Below the pieces are notes generated by a model that was not told the DNA's origin, made no database searches, and saw nothing but the letters and a program-made list of their open reading frames with translations. Made by a program: the position numbers and the translations under genes. From Bowmanella dokdonensis (GTDB taxonomy: Bacteria; Pseudomonadota; Gammaproteobacteria; Enterobacterales; Alteromonadaceae), in contig NZ_JAFKCV010000004.1 of the NCBI RefSeq assembly GCF_017254865.1, positions 186,001-250,000 on the forward strand: a stretch of DNA of 64,000 bases, read 5' to 3'. Of the stretch, positions 1 through 7,965 are shown piece after piece (within the stretch, counting starts at the first letter, position 1; each line of letters begins with the position of its first letter).

Positions 1-1
1 G

Positions 2-79
2 AACCTGGACAAGGATCAACTGGATATCCTGGAGCAAGCCAAGCAGGAACTGCGAAAACTCTATGGCAAGGATGAGTAG
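2..79 (+). CDS. C-terminal end of an unidentified protein (partial)
   Basis: An open frame enters from the left edge and stops with TAG at 77-79. The 25 visible residues are charged and helical (ending KLYGKDE). Too little is present to name a family. It lies 28 bases before the flavodoxin-like gene on the same strand, so the two may be cotranscribed. Confidence 0.5.
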   Translation, partial: NLDKDQLDILEQAKQELRKLYGKDE

Positions 80-107
80 GTAATCTCAATTATTTCGGAG
101 GGATGGG

Positions 108-818
108 ATGAAGGGTTTCACCAATCTTCGCGCTCTGTTTATTAACACATCGCTCAAAAGGAGCAATGAGCAAAGTCATACCGGATTACTCCTCGCCGCC
201 TCGGCGGCCATCATGAGCAAGCAAGGGGTGGCCGTCGAACATCTGCATCTGGCCGCGCACGATTGTCCGCCCGGCGTCTACCCCGACATGACAGAACACG
301 GCTGGCCGAAAGACGAGTGGCCCAAGCTATGGGAAAAAGTCAAAGCTGCGGACATACTTATCGTGGGGACGCCCATCTGGTTAGGGGAGGAAAGCTCCAT
401 CTGCCGCATATTGATCGAGCGCCTCTACGCCATGTCTGCGCAGCTCAACGACAAAGGCCAGTCCATCTACTATGGCAAGACAGGAGGATGCGTGATCACC
501 GGCAACGAAGACGGGATCAAGCACACGGCGATGACCATTGGATTTGCCCTCAACCACCTGGGGTATACCATCCCCCCGCAAGCCGACTGCGGATGGATAG
601 GCGAGGCGGGCCCCGGCTCTTCCTATGGCGATCAGCTTGAAGGCGGCGGCCGTGCCGGTTTCGACAATGAATTCACCCAACGGAACACCACCATCATGAC
701 CTGGAACTGCATGCACCTGGCGCGGATGTTGAAGGCAGCGGGCGGCATCCCCAATCAGGGCAATGATCGTAAGGCCTGGGACGCAGGGCAACGTTTCGAC
801 TACGAAAATCCCCTGTGA
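108..818 (+). CDS. Flavodoxin-like NAD(P)H-dependent oxidoreductase
   Basis: A 236-residue protein with a flavodoxin-type fold. The N-terminal strand and loop (ALFINTSLKRSNEQSHTG) is where such proteins bind the FMN phosphate. A second segment, ADILIVGTPIWLGEESS at about residues 81-97, matches the flavin-contacting loop of NADPH-dependent FMN reductases, and YYGKTGGCVITGNEDG is the third flavin-side loop. It should be a soluble cytoplasmic flavoprotein that reduces quinones, flavins or similar acceptors; the substrate cannot be read from the sequence. The start has a GGAGG-like ribosome site about 5 bases upstream. No regulator is adjacent. Confidence 0.8.
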   Translation: MKGFTNLRALFINTSLKRSNEQSHTGLLLAASAAIMSKQGVAVEHLHLAAHDCPPGVYPDMTEHGWPKDEWPKLWEKVKAADILIVGTPIWLGEESSICRILIERLYAMSAQLNDKGQSIYYGKTGGCVITGNEDGIKHTAMTIGFALNHLGYTIPPQADCGWIGEAGPGSSYGDQLEGGGRAGFDNEFTQRNTTIMTWNCMHLARMLKAAGGIPNQGNDRKAWDAGQRFDYENPL

Positions 819-1085
819 TTCGAAGAACTCAGATCTGGCCCGAATGACGGTAGAGGGCCGGTGACGCAGTGGCGCGTCTTTCACTGCAGGAATATCGGTT
901 CTGTTGCGTTAGAATGGGGATAAGTGGTTGTATAAATGGGAGAAAGCCGGGTACAGTGAGAGCATGTAAGAACGAATGGTTTCAGACTGATACTGGATTT
1001 TGACTGGCCTGCTAAAGCGGTCATCGCAGTCGCGGTCCGGCAAAGCAGCCGCACTCAACATACCAAGGGGACCACTGAGAAACCT

Positions 1086-1517
1086 ATGACCAAGCTAAAT
1101 TCACCAAAGGCTACGCCTTTTTCTCAGACGTTTTTCCATGGCACTAAGGCTGACCTGAAGATTGGTAGCCTGGTGGAAGCCGGACGCAACTCAAACTTTG
1201 GACAGAGGAAACAAGCCAGGTACATCTTTCTAACGGCAACGCTGGATGCTGCCATCTGGGGCGCTGAGCTGGCCCTTGGTGAAGGGCGGGAAAGGATTTA
1301 CCTGGTGGAGGCCACCGGTCCCATTGAAGACGATCCTGACTTAACCGACAGGAAATTTCCCGGTAACCCAATAATGTCCTATCGCTCCGTCCATCCGTTT
1401 AAAGTCGTCGGAGAAGTAGCAAATTGGCAGGGGCATTCAGTTGAGCAGGTCAGGGCGATGAAAGAAGGAGTGGCAAGACTCAAGGAACAAGGGATTGAGT
1501 CCCTAAATGATCGCTGA
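1086..1517 (+). CDS. arr: Rifamycin ADP-ribosyltransferase (Arr family)
   Basis: A 143-residue protein close to the full length of Arr enzymes, which inactivate rifamycins by transferring ADP-ribose from NAD+ to the drug's C23 hydroxyl. Recognisable family segments in order are FFHGTKADLKIGSL (residues 16-29, with the NAD-binding His), ARYIFLTATLDAAIWGAELA (44-63), YLVEATGPIEDDPDLTDRKF (72-91) and PGNPIMSYRSVHPFKVVGEV. The start lies downstream of a 267-base noncoding stretch. No integron attC site was found beside it, so it looks chromosomal and not like a cassette. Its 3' end overlaps a possible 50-codon ORF. Family assignment is strong; actual rifampicin resistance is inferred. Confidence 0.9.
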   Translation: MTKLNSPKATPFSQTFFHGTKADLKIGSLVEAGRNSNFGQRKQARYIFLTATLDAAIWGAELALGEGRERIYLVEATGPIEDDPDLTDRKFPGNPIMSYRSVHPFKVVGEVANWQGHSVEQVRAMKEGVARLKEQGIESLNDR

Positions 1518-1659
1518 CAAGTCAAAATATTTGCTCCTCGCTGTGCCCGATGCCGATAGGCTGATTGCGCTGTTTGTGAGCATCATCGGCACAAAAGTCT
1601 GGACGCTGATTGAGCTTTTGCATAACCCTGTTTACTTTGTCCCTTGCGGTAGCCGATGA
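1507..1659 (+). CDS. Possible 50-residue hydrophobic peptide coupled to arr and the next gene
   Basis: An ATG at 1507 lies inside the last codons of arr, and the frame runs 50 codons to a TGA at 1657-1659 that overlaps the ATG of the next gene in the ATGA pattern. The peptide is rich in Leu, Ile and Val (for example RLIALFVSIIGTKVWTLIELL) and could be one membrane segment. The back-to-back overlaps suggest translational coupling of three frames. No family is recognised and there is no clear separate ribosome site, so it may be a chance frame or a gene remnant. Confidence 0.3.
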   Translation: MIADKSKYLLLAVPDADRLIALFVSIIGTKVWTLIELLHNPVYFVPCGSR

Positions 1660-2171
1660 CGTCTTATCAGAACAGCGAATCCGAGAAAGTCGCACTTGAA
1701 CATGAAGCCGCCCGGCTGTTTATGCGCTGGTATGAGCGTAATACGGGTGAAGAAATCCGCCATATATGGCACAACCGGCCACAGAAACCGGATGTCTCAA
1801 GCTATTTAAACGGAAGCCGTCTGGATCTGGAAATCGCCCACTTGTACGGCTCCGAACAGGAAGCCATGCAAATTCTGGGGAGGGAACTGGATGACAGTAC
1901 CCGCCAGGAGTTAAAGGAGCTGGAACAGTACGAAGAAACTTATCCCCGTTTGCTGAAGGCGCTGAATCGGATTCTGGCCAACAAGTCGTTAAAACAATAT
2001 AAAAGCCAACGGGTGTGGCTGGTGATCCGCAATGCTCATCCGGCCTGGACCACAGAGGAAATTCAGTCGCTGCAGCATCATATCAAGGTGCCTGATCAAC
2101 ATCCTTTCGAGCAAATCTGGATGGTCGGTGATATGCGCGGCGAGACTGGAATAATCCAGTTGTTTCCCTGA
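1656..2171 (+). CDS. Hypothetical protein, possibly nuclease-fold
   Basis: A 171-residue soluble protein of unrecognised family. It has a helical N-terminus (EKVALEHEAARLFMRWYERN), then KPDVSSYLNGSRLDLEIAHLYG at about residues 44-65, a charged helical middle, and a beta-rich end (VWLVIRN, IWMVGDM). The PD followed about 12 residues later by LDLEIA resembles the PD...(D/E)xK core of restriction-like nucleases, but the final Lys is not in the usual place, so this is only a hint. The ATG overlaps the stop of the preceding small ORF. Confidence 0.55.
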   Translation: MTSYQNSESEKVALEHEAARLFMRWYERNTGEEIRHIWHNRPQKPDVSSYLNGSRLDLEIAHLYGSEQEAMQILGRELDDSTRQELKELEQYEETYPRLLKALNRILANKSLKQYKSQRVWLVIRNAHPAWTTEEIQSLQHHIKVPDQHPFEQIWMVGDMRGETGIIQLFP

Positions 2172-2347
2172 GCAGAACGAACAAGGGATCGCGCCATCCG
2201 TATGGTTTTAAAGCGATTGAGATTCAGCAATGCCGCTGAGGCTTTGATCTCCGGCGATAACAGGCGCACCGGCAGCGCCGGTTGGACGAGCGTCGCAGAT
2301 GGGTGTCTGGTATGCTTTTTCTCCTCCTAAGCAAGCAAGGAAAAATA

Positions 2348-4801
2348 ATGAAAACAACCGCTTCGATTAGAAGTCTGGCCTGCAGCCTGATGGCGGCGCT
2401 GGTTATGCCCGCCTGGGCGGCGTCTCTGGATCCTGCCCGGATAGAAATGCTTGGCCCCATCCCATTGGGTGAAACAAAAGCCGGCCCCCATCAGGATGCT
2501 ATTGTCAGGAATATCCAGACTGCCCTGGCGGAATTGGATAGCGATAAACTCACTGTCTTCGGCCAATCTTATTCCTGGCGGCCCCTCGAGCCTGTCCAGG
2601 CCGACGCTGCCGGGCTGATTCTGTCGAGGATGGAACTGGGGGTCGATGGCTTTACAACGGGTCATTTGTCCGTTACCGGGCTGGATAAGGTGCAGCTGTT
2701 TGTTGACGGCCAGAAACAGGAAAAAGAGGACAAGGGATTTAAACTGGCCCTGCCAACGGGTGACTACCAGTTACTGGTGGTGGCCGAAGAGGTGGTCGCC
2801 GGCCAGTCTCCCGGCTTCGAATTTACCGGGGCCGAAGCATCCGACCAAGTGACCCTGCAGCAAGGCAAGCGACGCCTGTCTGCCCGGCAACTGTTTGATA
2901 GTCCGGTCGTGTCCAACCTGCAGGTCTCCCCAAAAGGCGCCTATGCCCTGGTCAGCTACAGGCGGTTTACCCCTGAGCAGGAGGATACGGCGGTCAGCCG
3001 CACCGAACTGGTCAGAGTGAAAGATATGCAGGTACAGCAGGTTTGGGACTCAGCGCCGGCCAATGCACTGTTTTCTCCGGATGAGCAACATTTGCTGTTC
3101 AGCCAGCATGACAAACTTCAAGCAATGAATCTCAAGGATTTGTCCGTCCGGGTCATCAGTGGTGAGCTTAAGGATGCCAGTGGCTTTCGTTTTGTGAACA
3201 GCGACAGTCTGGTGTTTGCCTGGAATCAGGAAGGCAAGGACGACGGCGAGCTGGTGAAACGCTACCAGGCGCTGGAAGACAGATGGAGCGGCTGGCGTGA
3301 CAACAGCCAGTTGTATCAGTTGGATCTGGACAGCGGTTTTATCCGCCAACTGACCGATGACAAGGCCAGTTCCAGTCTGCTGGATGTCAATGAGGATAAA
3401 GGTACGCTGTTGATAGGGCGTAGCCTGGTGGACTACAGTTCCCCGCCACATGGCCTGTCCGGTCTGTATGAGCTGGACCTGGCCAGCCTTACCGAACGCG
3501 AGATTGGCCAGTACCGGGCGCTGAATGATGCCCGGTATGCCAAGAGCGGCCTGTACGTGCTCGGGGGCCCCAACTTTGCCGGTGGGGCCGGGCTGAATGT
3601 CAGTGAGGGACTGACGGCCAATGACTACGACGGGCAGCTTTATCATATGGCCCTGGACGGCAGTAATGTGAAGGCATTGTCGAAAAGTTATGATCCGGCG
3701 ATAAGCGCCATGCAGGTCCTGGACAATGACGATCTGCTGCTCAAAGTCGGCAAGGCCGACCGTGTGCCGCTTGTCTGGTACGATGCCAGTGAACAGAAAT
3801 ATAAAGAGCTGACCCCGCAACTTGACGTGGTCAAGCATTGGGCGGCCAGTGAGGGGGATCAGCCACAGATTCTGTATGCCGGCACCACGACCTCCATTCC
3901 TCAAGCCCTGTATCGACAAAAGCTGGGCCGCAAGGCAGAGAAGGTTTGGGATTCTGCCAACTACTACGCCGATACCCGGATACCTGAACTGGAGGAATTT
4001 GACTTCGTTAACGCCCGGGGCCAGAACATAGACGGGCGAGTGTATTTACCCCACAACCTGGACAAAAACCGCAAGTATCCTGCCATCATCTATTACTATG
4101 GCGGCACCGCACCGGTGACCCGTGGCTTTACCGGCCGCTATCCCTTTAACTTGTGGGCGGCCCATGGTTATGTGGTCTATGTGTTGCAACCCACCGGTAC
4201 CACGGGATATGGCCAGGACATGTCGGCCCGCCATGTGAACGCCTGGGGGGATGACACCACCGAGGATGTGATTGCCGGGACACAGGCATTCCTGAAGGCC
4301 CACCCTTATGTGGACGCGGACAAGCTCGGGCATATCGGGGCCAGCTACGGCGGCTTCATGACCATGTGGCTGGCCACCCAGACGGATATCTTTGCCGCGT
4401 CCATCTCCCATGCAGGGATTTCCAACATCACCTCTTACTGGGGGCAGGGGTGGTGGGGCTTCGGCTATTCCGGCGTTGCTTCCAGGGGCAGCTTTCCCTG
4501 GAACAATGCCGACTTGTACAGCCAGCACAGCCCTTTGTTCCATGCGGATAAAATCAGCAATCCCATGCTGCTGATCCACGGCGACGCAGACACCAATGTG
4601 CCGCCCGGCGAGAGCCAGAACATGTATACGGCGCTGAAACTTCTCGGCAAGGACGTGGAACTGGTGGAGTATAAGGGGGACAATCACCATATTCTGACCC
4701 GGGACAAGACCTTCCACTGGTGGTCCACCATCCTGGCGTATTTTGATAAACATTTGAAAGACGAGCCCCAGTGGTGGCAGCATCTGTATCCACAGGAGTG
4801 A
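2348..4801 (+). CDS. Secreted S9-family prolyl oligopeptidase-like serine peptidase
   Basis: An 817-residue peptidase exported by a signal peptide ending AALVMPAWA-A. The first two thirds (about residues 170-560) are a beta-propeller-like region that restricts access to the active site, as in S9 dipeptidyl/acylaminoacyl peptidases. The C-terminal alpha/beta-hydrolase domain holds GASYGGFM with the nucleophile Ser666, HGDADTNVP with Asp748, and GDNHH with His780. Start 2348 is preferred over an in-frame start 66 bases upstream because AAGGA sits just before it and the signal peptide then begins MKTT. It probably degrades peptides in the periplasm. A hairpin follows the stop. Confidence 0.9.
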   Translation: MKTTASIRSLACSLMAALVMPAWAASLDPARIEMLGPIPLGETKAGPHQDAIVRNIQTALAELDSDKLTVFGQSYSWRPLEPVQADAAGLILSRMELGVDGFTTGHLSVTGLDKVQLFVDGQKQEKEDKGFKLALPTGDYQLLVVAEEVVAGQSPGFEFTGAEASDQVTLQQGKRRLSARQLFDSPVVSNLQVSPKGAYALVSYRRFTPEQEDTAVSRTELVRVKDMQVQQVWDSAPANALFSPDEQHLLFSQHDKLQAMNLKDLSVRVISGELKDASGFRFVNSDSLVFAWNQEGKDDGELVKRYQALEDRWSGWRDNSQLYQLDLDSGFIRQLTDDKASSSLLDVNEDKGTLLIGRSLVDYSSPPHGLSGLYELDLASLTEREIGQYRALNDARYAKSGLYVLGGPNFAGGAGLNVSEGLTANDYDGQLYHMALDGSNVKALSKSYDPAISAMQVLDNDDLLLKVGKADRVPLVWYDASEQKYKELTPQLDVVKHWAASEGDQPQILYAGTTTSIPQALYRQKLGRKAEKVWDSANYYADTRIPELEEFDFVNARGQNIDGRVYLPHNLDKNRKYPAIIYYYGGTAPVTRGFTGRYPFNLWAAHGYVVYVLQPTGTTGYGQDMSARHVNAWGDDTTEDVIAGTQAFLKAHPYVDADKLGHIGASYGGFMTMWLATQTDIFAASISHAGISNITSYWGQGWWGFGYSGVASRGSFPWNNADLYSQHSPLFHADKISNPMLLIHGDADTNVPPGESQNMYTALKLLGKDVELVEYKGDNHHILTRDKTFHWWSTILAYFDKHLKDEPQWWQHLYPQE

Positions 4802-4805
4802 CAGG

Positions 4806-4827
4806 TCAGGCGGCTGCGGCCGCCTGA
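4806..4827 (+). terminator. Hairpin after the S9 peptidase gene
   Basis: An almost perfect GC-rich inverted repeat (TCAGGCGGC, 3-4 base loop, GCCGCCTGA) begins five bases after the peptidase stop and is followed by TGTTGTGTT. The stem is strong but the T tract is interrupted, so it may be a weak terminator or an mRNA 3' stabilising hairpin. Confidence 0.5.
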
Positions 4828-4860
4828 TGTTGTGTTAACCCGCACCAAACAGGACAAGTT

Positions 4861-5352
4861 ATGAAACGGAAGCTAGGTTTGCTCTTGGCCATCTCAGCCC
4901 TGCTACTCAGCGCCTGCATGGCAACAGGCCAGAAGTCGGCCCCGGGTGATGCCATTGGCTCGGTCGACCCGGACAAATTACTGCAGGATTATGGCGTATT
5001 TGCCGAGGCCTACCGGCAATACCAGCCTGACGGGGATGATCTGGACGCCATGGCCCGCCTGGAAGGCAAAGGACTGATCGTCATGTTTGGCACCTGGTGT
5101 CATGACAGCGAAAGGGAAGTGCCACGCTTGCTAAAGTTGCTGGATGAATCCCAGGTTAAGATTGCCTGGTTGCAATTGGTGGCGGTAGATAGGCACAAGC
5201 AGGAGCCCTCCGGTCTCAACCGTCAGTATCAGCTTCATTACACGCCCACTATTATTCTGCTCAGTGAGGGGGAAGAAGTGGGTCGTATCGTCGAAAAACC
5301 ACAGAAATCCCTGGCGGCCGACCTTGCTGCCCTGGCAGATAGGGCGCCTTGA
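4861..5352 (+). CDS. Thioredoxin-like lipoprotein
   Basis: A 163-residue predicted lipoprotein: the signal peptide ends in the lipobox LLLSAC with Cys19 as the lipid-modified residue. The mature part has the thioredoxin fold signature LIVMFGTWCHDS (about residues 72-83) and the cis-proline strand YTPTIILL near 135. The active site is CHDS, so the second cysteine of the usual CxxC is a serine. That suggests a monothiol enzyme or a binding role and not a classical disulfide oxidoreductase. An AGGACA ribosome site precedes the ATG. It follows the S9 peptidase on the same strand after a hairpin; a functional link is not shown. Confidence 0.75.
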   Translation: MKRKLGLLLAISALLLSACMATGQKSAPGDAIGSVDPDKLLQDYGVFAEAYRQYQPDGDDLDAMARLEGKGLIVMFGTWCHDSEREVPRLLKLLDESQVKIAWLQLVAVDRHKQEPSGLNRQYQLHYTPTIILLSEGEEVGRIVEKPQKSLAADLAALADRAP

Positions 5353-5479
5353 GCCGGTGTACCGGCGCGAGGCCGCTTTTACTTAAGCTGCTGAAAATAC
5401 GCTGAAGTTTTTCTTCCATCAGAATATTTTCTGGCTAAACTTTCAACTACACCTTCAGTAGCTGTAAGCAAAAATAATA

Positions 5480-6802
5480 ATGAATCAGGTCACACTGCGT
5501 TCCTGTTGCGCCGCCCTGGTGTTGGCGCTCATTACGGCAAGCCCCGGCTTATCTGCTCAGCAGGGCTCTTCCCTTCAATCATTGACCGATCTGGTGCAAC
5601 AACAGGATTTCGAGTCCGCGTTGCAACTGGCAAATCGCCTGTTGCCTGAATGGGAGGGAGACCCCCGCTTCGATTACCTTTATGGCCTGTCTGCCCGTGG
5701 TAATGGTCTTGTCCACCAAGCCCTGTTTGCCTTCGAGCGGGCAGTGCACAACCAGCCTGACTCCGCTGCCGCCAGGTTTGCTCTGGCCAGCACCTACTTC
5801 GAGGTGGGCAATATGCCGGCTGCCCAGCGTGAGTTCGAACGTTTGCAGCAAAGCGGCCTGGACGGCGCCCTGGCAGATTCCGTGGCCCGTTACCTGGATA
5901 CCATACAACGCTGGCAGGGAACCACGGAGCCACATTGGCGCAACTGGGTGCAGGTGGGGTTAGGCCACGATTCGAACCCCAACAGCGGGGTGGAAGACGA
6001 ATTTGTGCATATTCCTCTGCTGGGCCAGGTGAGGCTGTTTGAGCAAAGCCGCGAAATCAGCAGCAGCTACTATGATGTCCAGGCCCAGGTGCAGTGGATA
6101 GTGCCGCAGGATCAGCATTCAGCCTTCAATCTGTTGGCCTCAATACTGCATGCTCAATTCAGCGACGATGCGGTGTGGTCACGTAGTTATGCCAGTCTGC
6201 AGGGCGGTTATGAAACCCGGCTGGGCAGCTATGAGATGCATGCCCAGGCCTTCTACCGGCCCTTGAGATTAGATAGTGAAGCCTATCTGGACTACTACGG
6301 CGTTAAGGCCGGAGTGCTGCGGCCATGGCGACAAGGCTGGCAACTTGGTCTGGATCTGACCCTGGCCAATCAGCAGTATGATCAGTTGTCTGAGCTGGAT
6401 AAGCAGGTGCTGATGGCTGACGGCTGGATAGGGGCTGTCACCGACAGTGGCGAACACAAGTTGCTGCTGCGCTGGGGACGGGAAAATGCCGATCTGGCCC
6501 GCAGCGATTTCAACAGCCGTGACTATCAGGGGATAGGTTATCAATGGCGTCATGCCTTTGCTGGCCAGTGGCTGACCAGTATCAGTCTCGACTATCTGGA
6601 TGCGGATTATGAAGCCGTCCATCCGCTGTTTGGCGAGGTGCGCAAGGACAGTTTCCTGCGTGCCGAACTGGAATTGCGCTACCGCTTCAACAACCAGTGG
6701 CAATGGTCCACCAACCTGACCTATCTGGATAACGACAGCGACCTGACACTCTACCAATACCAGCGCACCAAACTCTGGACAGGAGCCCGTTATGTTTTCT
6801 GA
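5480..6802 (+). CDS. TPR-repeat outer-membrane beta-barrel protein (Slam-like architecture)
   Basis: A 440-residue protein with a signal peptide (to about LSAQQ), an N-terminal periplasmic helical region of roughly three TPR units (about residues 30-135, for example FESALQLANRLLP and QALFAFERAVHNQPDSAAARFALASTYFEVG), then about 290 residues of alternating aromatic/polar beta strands ending in the terminal Phe of RYVF, the usual signal for outer-membrane barrel insertion. The barrel starts with GLGHDSNPNSG, a turn seen in TPR-barrel proteins such as the surface lipoprotein assembly modifiers (DUF560). I infer export or display of a partner protein. It overlaps the FecR-domain gene by 11 bases and heads a four-gene unit. 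Confidence 0.75.
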   Translation: MNQVTLRSCCAALVLALITASPGLSAQQGSSLQSLTDLVQQQDFESALQLANRLLPEWEGDPRFDYLYGLSARGNGLVHQALFAFERAVHNQPDSAAARFALASTYFEVGNMPAAQREFERLQQSGLDGALADSVARYLDTIQRWQGTTEPHWRNWVQVGLGHDSNPNSGVEDEFVHIPLLGQVRLFEQSREISSSYYDVQAQVQWIVPQDQHSAFNLLASILHAQFSDDAVWSRSYASLQGGYETRLGSYEMHAQAFYRPLRLDSEAYLDYYGVKAGVLRPWRQGWQLGLDLTLANQQYDQLSELDKQVLMADGWIGAVTDSGEHKLLLRWGRENADLARSDFNSRDYQGIGYQWRHAFAGQWLTSISLDYLDADYEAVHPLFGEVRKDSFLRAELELRYRFNNQWQWSTNLTYLDNDSDLTLYQYQRTKLWTGARYVF

Positions 6803-7955
6803 CCCACGACTGACATGCAGTTTGATGCTGCTGGCGGGGCTTGGCTTGCCGGTTCAGGCTGAACTGGCCCCTGCCGGCAAGGCCATTATGGCCAGGGGGC
6901 AGGTGCAGGCCAGTGCTGAGCAGCAAACCAGGGCGCTGAAAAGGGCGTCGCCGGTATTTCAGGTGGATCGGGTCAGCACCGGGGCACAAAGCGCCACCCA
7001 GCTTCGTATGCTGGATGGCGGCCTATTGTCCATGCAGCCGGAAACCGAGCTGGCTATCCATGACTACCTGTACAATGAGCAAACCCATCAAGGCTCGGTT
7101 TCCATGTCCATGCTCAAAGGCGGCCTGCGCACCGTGACCGGAGCGCTGCAACATGCCCAGGGCCAGTATCAGATGGATACGCCGGTAGCCACCATCGGCG
7201 TGCGGGGCACCCATTACGAAGCCAGGCTGGTACAGGGCGATCTGTATCTGGCCGGCTGGCAGGGCATTATTGATGTGCAGGTCACTGTACCTGGTAAAAA
7301 CGCCGGTTTTTCCCTCGGGCCCGACGAGCCTTACCGCTTTGCCATCGTGAGGGCCAACGGTGAAGTGGAGTTTCTGATCGGTGCACCGGCGCTGTTTGCC
7401 GAAGGCCATAACCAGCCTGACGGCACAGGGTTATTGGCCCAACAGGCTGAATTGGACTTCAGTGTGGAAGCGCCGGACAGGCAATTGGGTGAACCGGCCC
7501 CATCCTTGAGCTATGATCTGACCGGCCGTGACTTTTTCGACAACGAGCGACTGGTCAGTGAGTGGACGCCGGGAGAGGGCAGCGACATCAGCCGCAGCGG
7601 CGAAGCCACTTTCGATTTTCTGGCCAGCCATAGCCTTACCAGCAGCCAGGGGGCTTTATCCAGTCTCAGTATGAGCATGCAGGTGAATTTTGATGGCGCC
7701 TGGGTGCCCAGCGGTAATCTGTCTTTTACCGATTCGGGCGGTGAGTGGTTTGCGGTGTTCAACGGGGTGCTGGACAGCCAGTCCATGGATCTGGTGGTGA
7801 ACTTTGCCAGCCATGGCAACAATCTGGCCGATGGCAATATCCAGGCCCTGCTGGTGGACGATGCCAGGGCCATCCTGGGTAATCTCAGCCTGTTTGAGCT
7901 GGATAACCCCTCGGTGCAGGTCGGCGGCGGTTTTGTGCTGACAGAACAGCCATAA
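6792..7955 (+). CDS. Secreted FecR-domain protein
   Basis: A 387-residue exported protein (signal peptide ending LPVQA-E). Residues about 45-145 form a FecR domain: STGAQSATQLRMLDGGLLSM, then SMLKGGLRTVTGAL and TPVATIGVRGTHYEA, the conserved strand pattern of the family. The rest (about 220-380) is beta-rich and unassigned. Unlike FecR anti-sigma regulators it has no cytoplasmic N-terminal domain and no sigma factor beside it, so it is probably a periplasmic or surface component. Starts inside the end of the barrel gene with AGGAG before the ATG, and the next gene follows after 10 bases. Confidence 0.8.
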   Translation: MFSDPRLTCSLMLLAGLGLPVQAELAPAGKAIMARGQVQASAEQQTRALKRASPVFQVDRVSTGAQSATQLRMLDGGLLSMQPETELAIHDYLYNEQTHQGSVSMSMLKGGLRTVTGALQHAQGQYQMDTPVATIGVRGTHYEARLVQGDLYLAGWQGIIDVQVTVPGKNAGFSLGPDEPYRFAIVRANGEVEFLIGAPALFAEGHNQPDGTGLLAQQAELDFSVEAPDRQLGEPAPSLSYDLTGRDFFDNERLVSEWTPGEGSDISRSGEATFDFLASHSLTSSQGALSSLSMSMQVNFDGAWVPSGNLSFTDSGGEWFAVFNGVLDSQSMDLVVNFASHGNNLADGNIQALLVDDARAILGNLSLFELDNPSVQVGGGFVLTEQP

Positions 7956-7965
7956 GGAGCATCAT

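Noticed and set aside
819-1085. Integron attC site or IS end next to arr
   Set aside because: No RYYYAAC/GTTRRRY pair or inverted end was found, only a short motif shared with 13.3 kb.
2224-2665. Minus-strand frames over the S9 peptidase start
   Set aside because: They are shadows of the coding strand; no signal peptide or motif and they oppose a well-supported gene.
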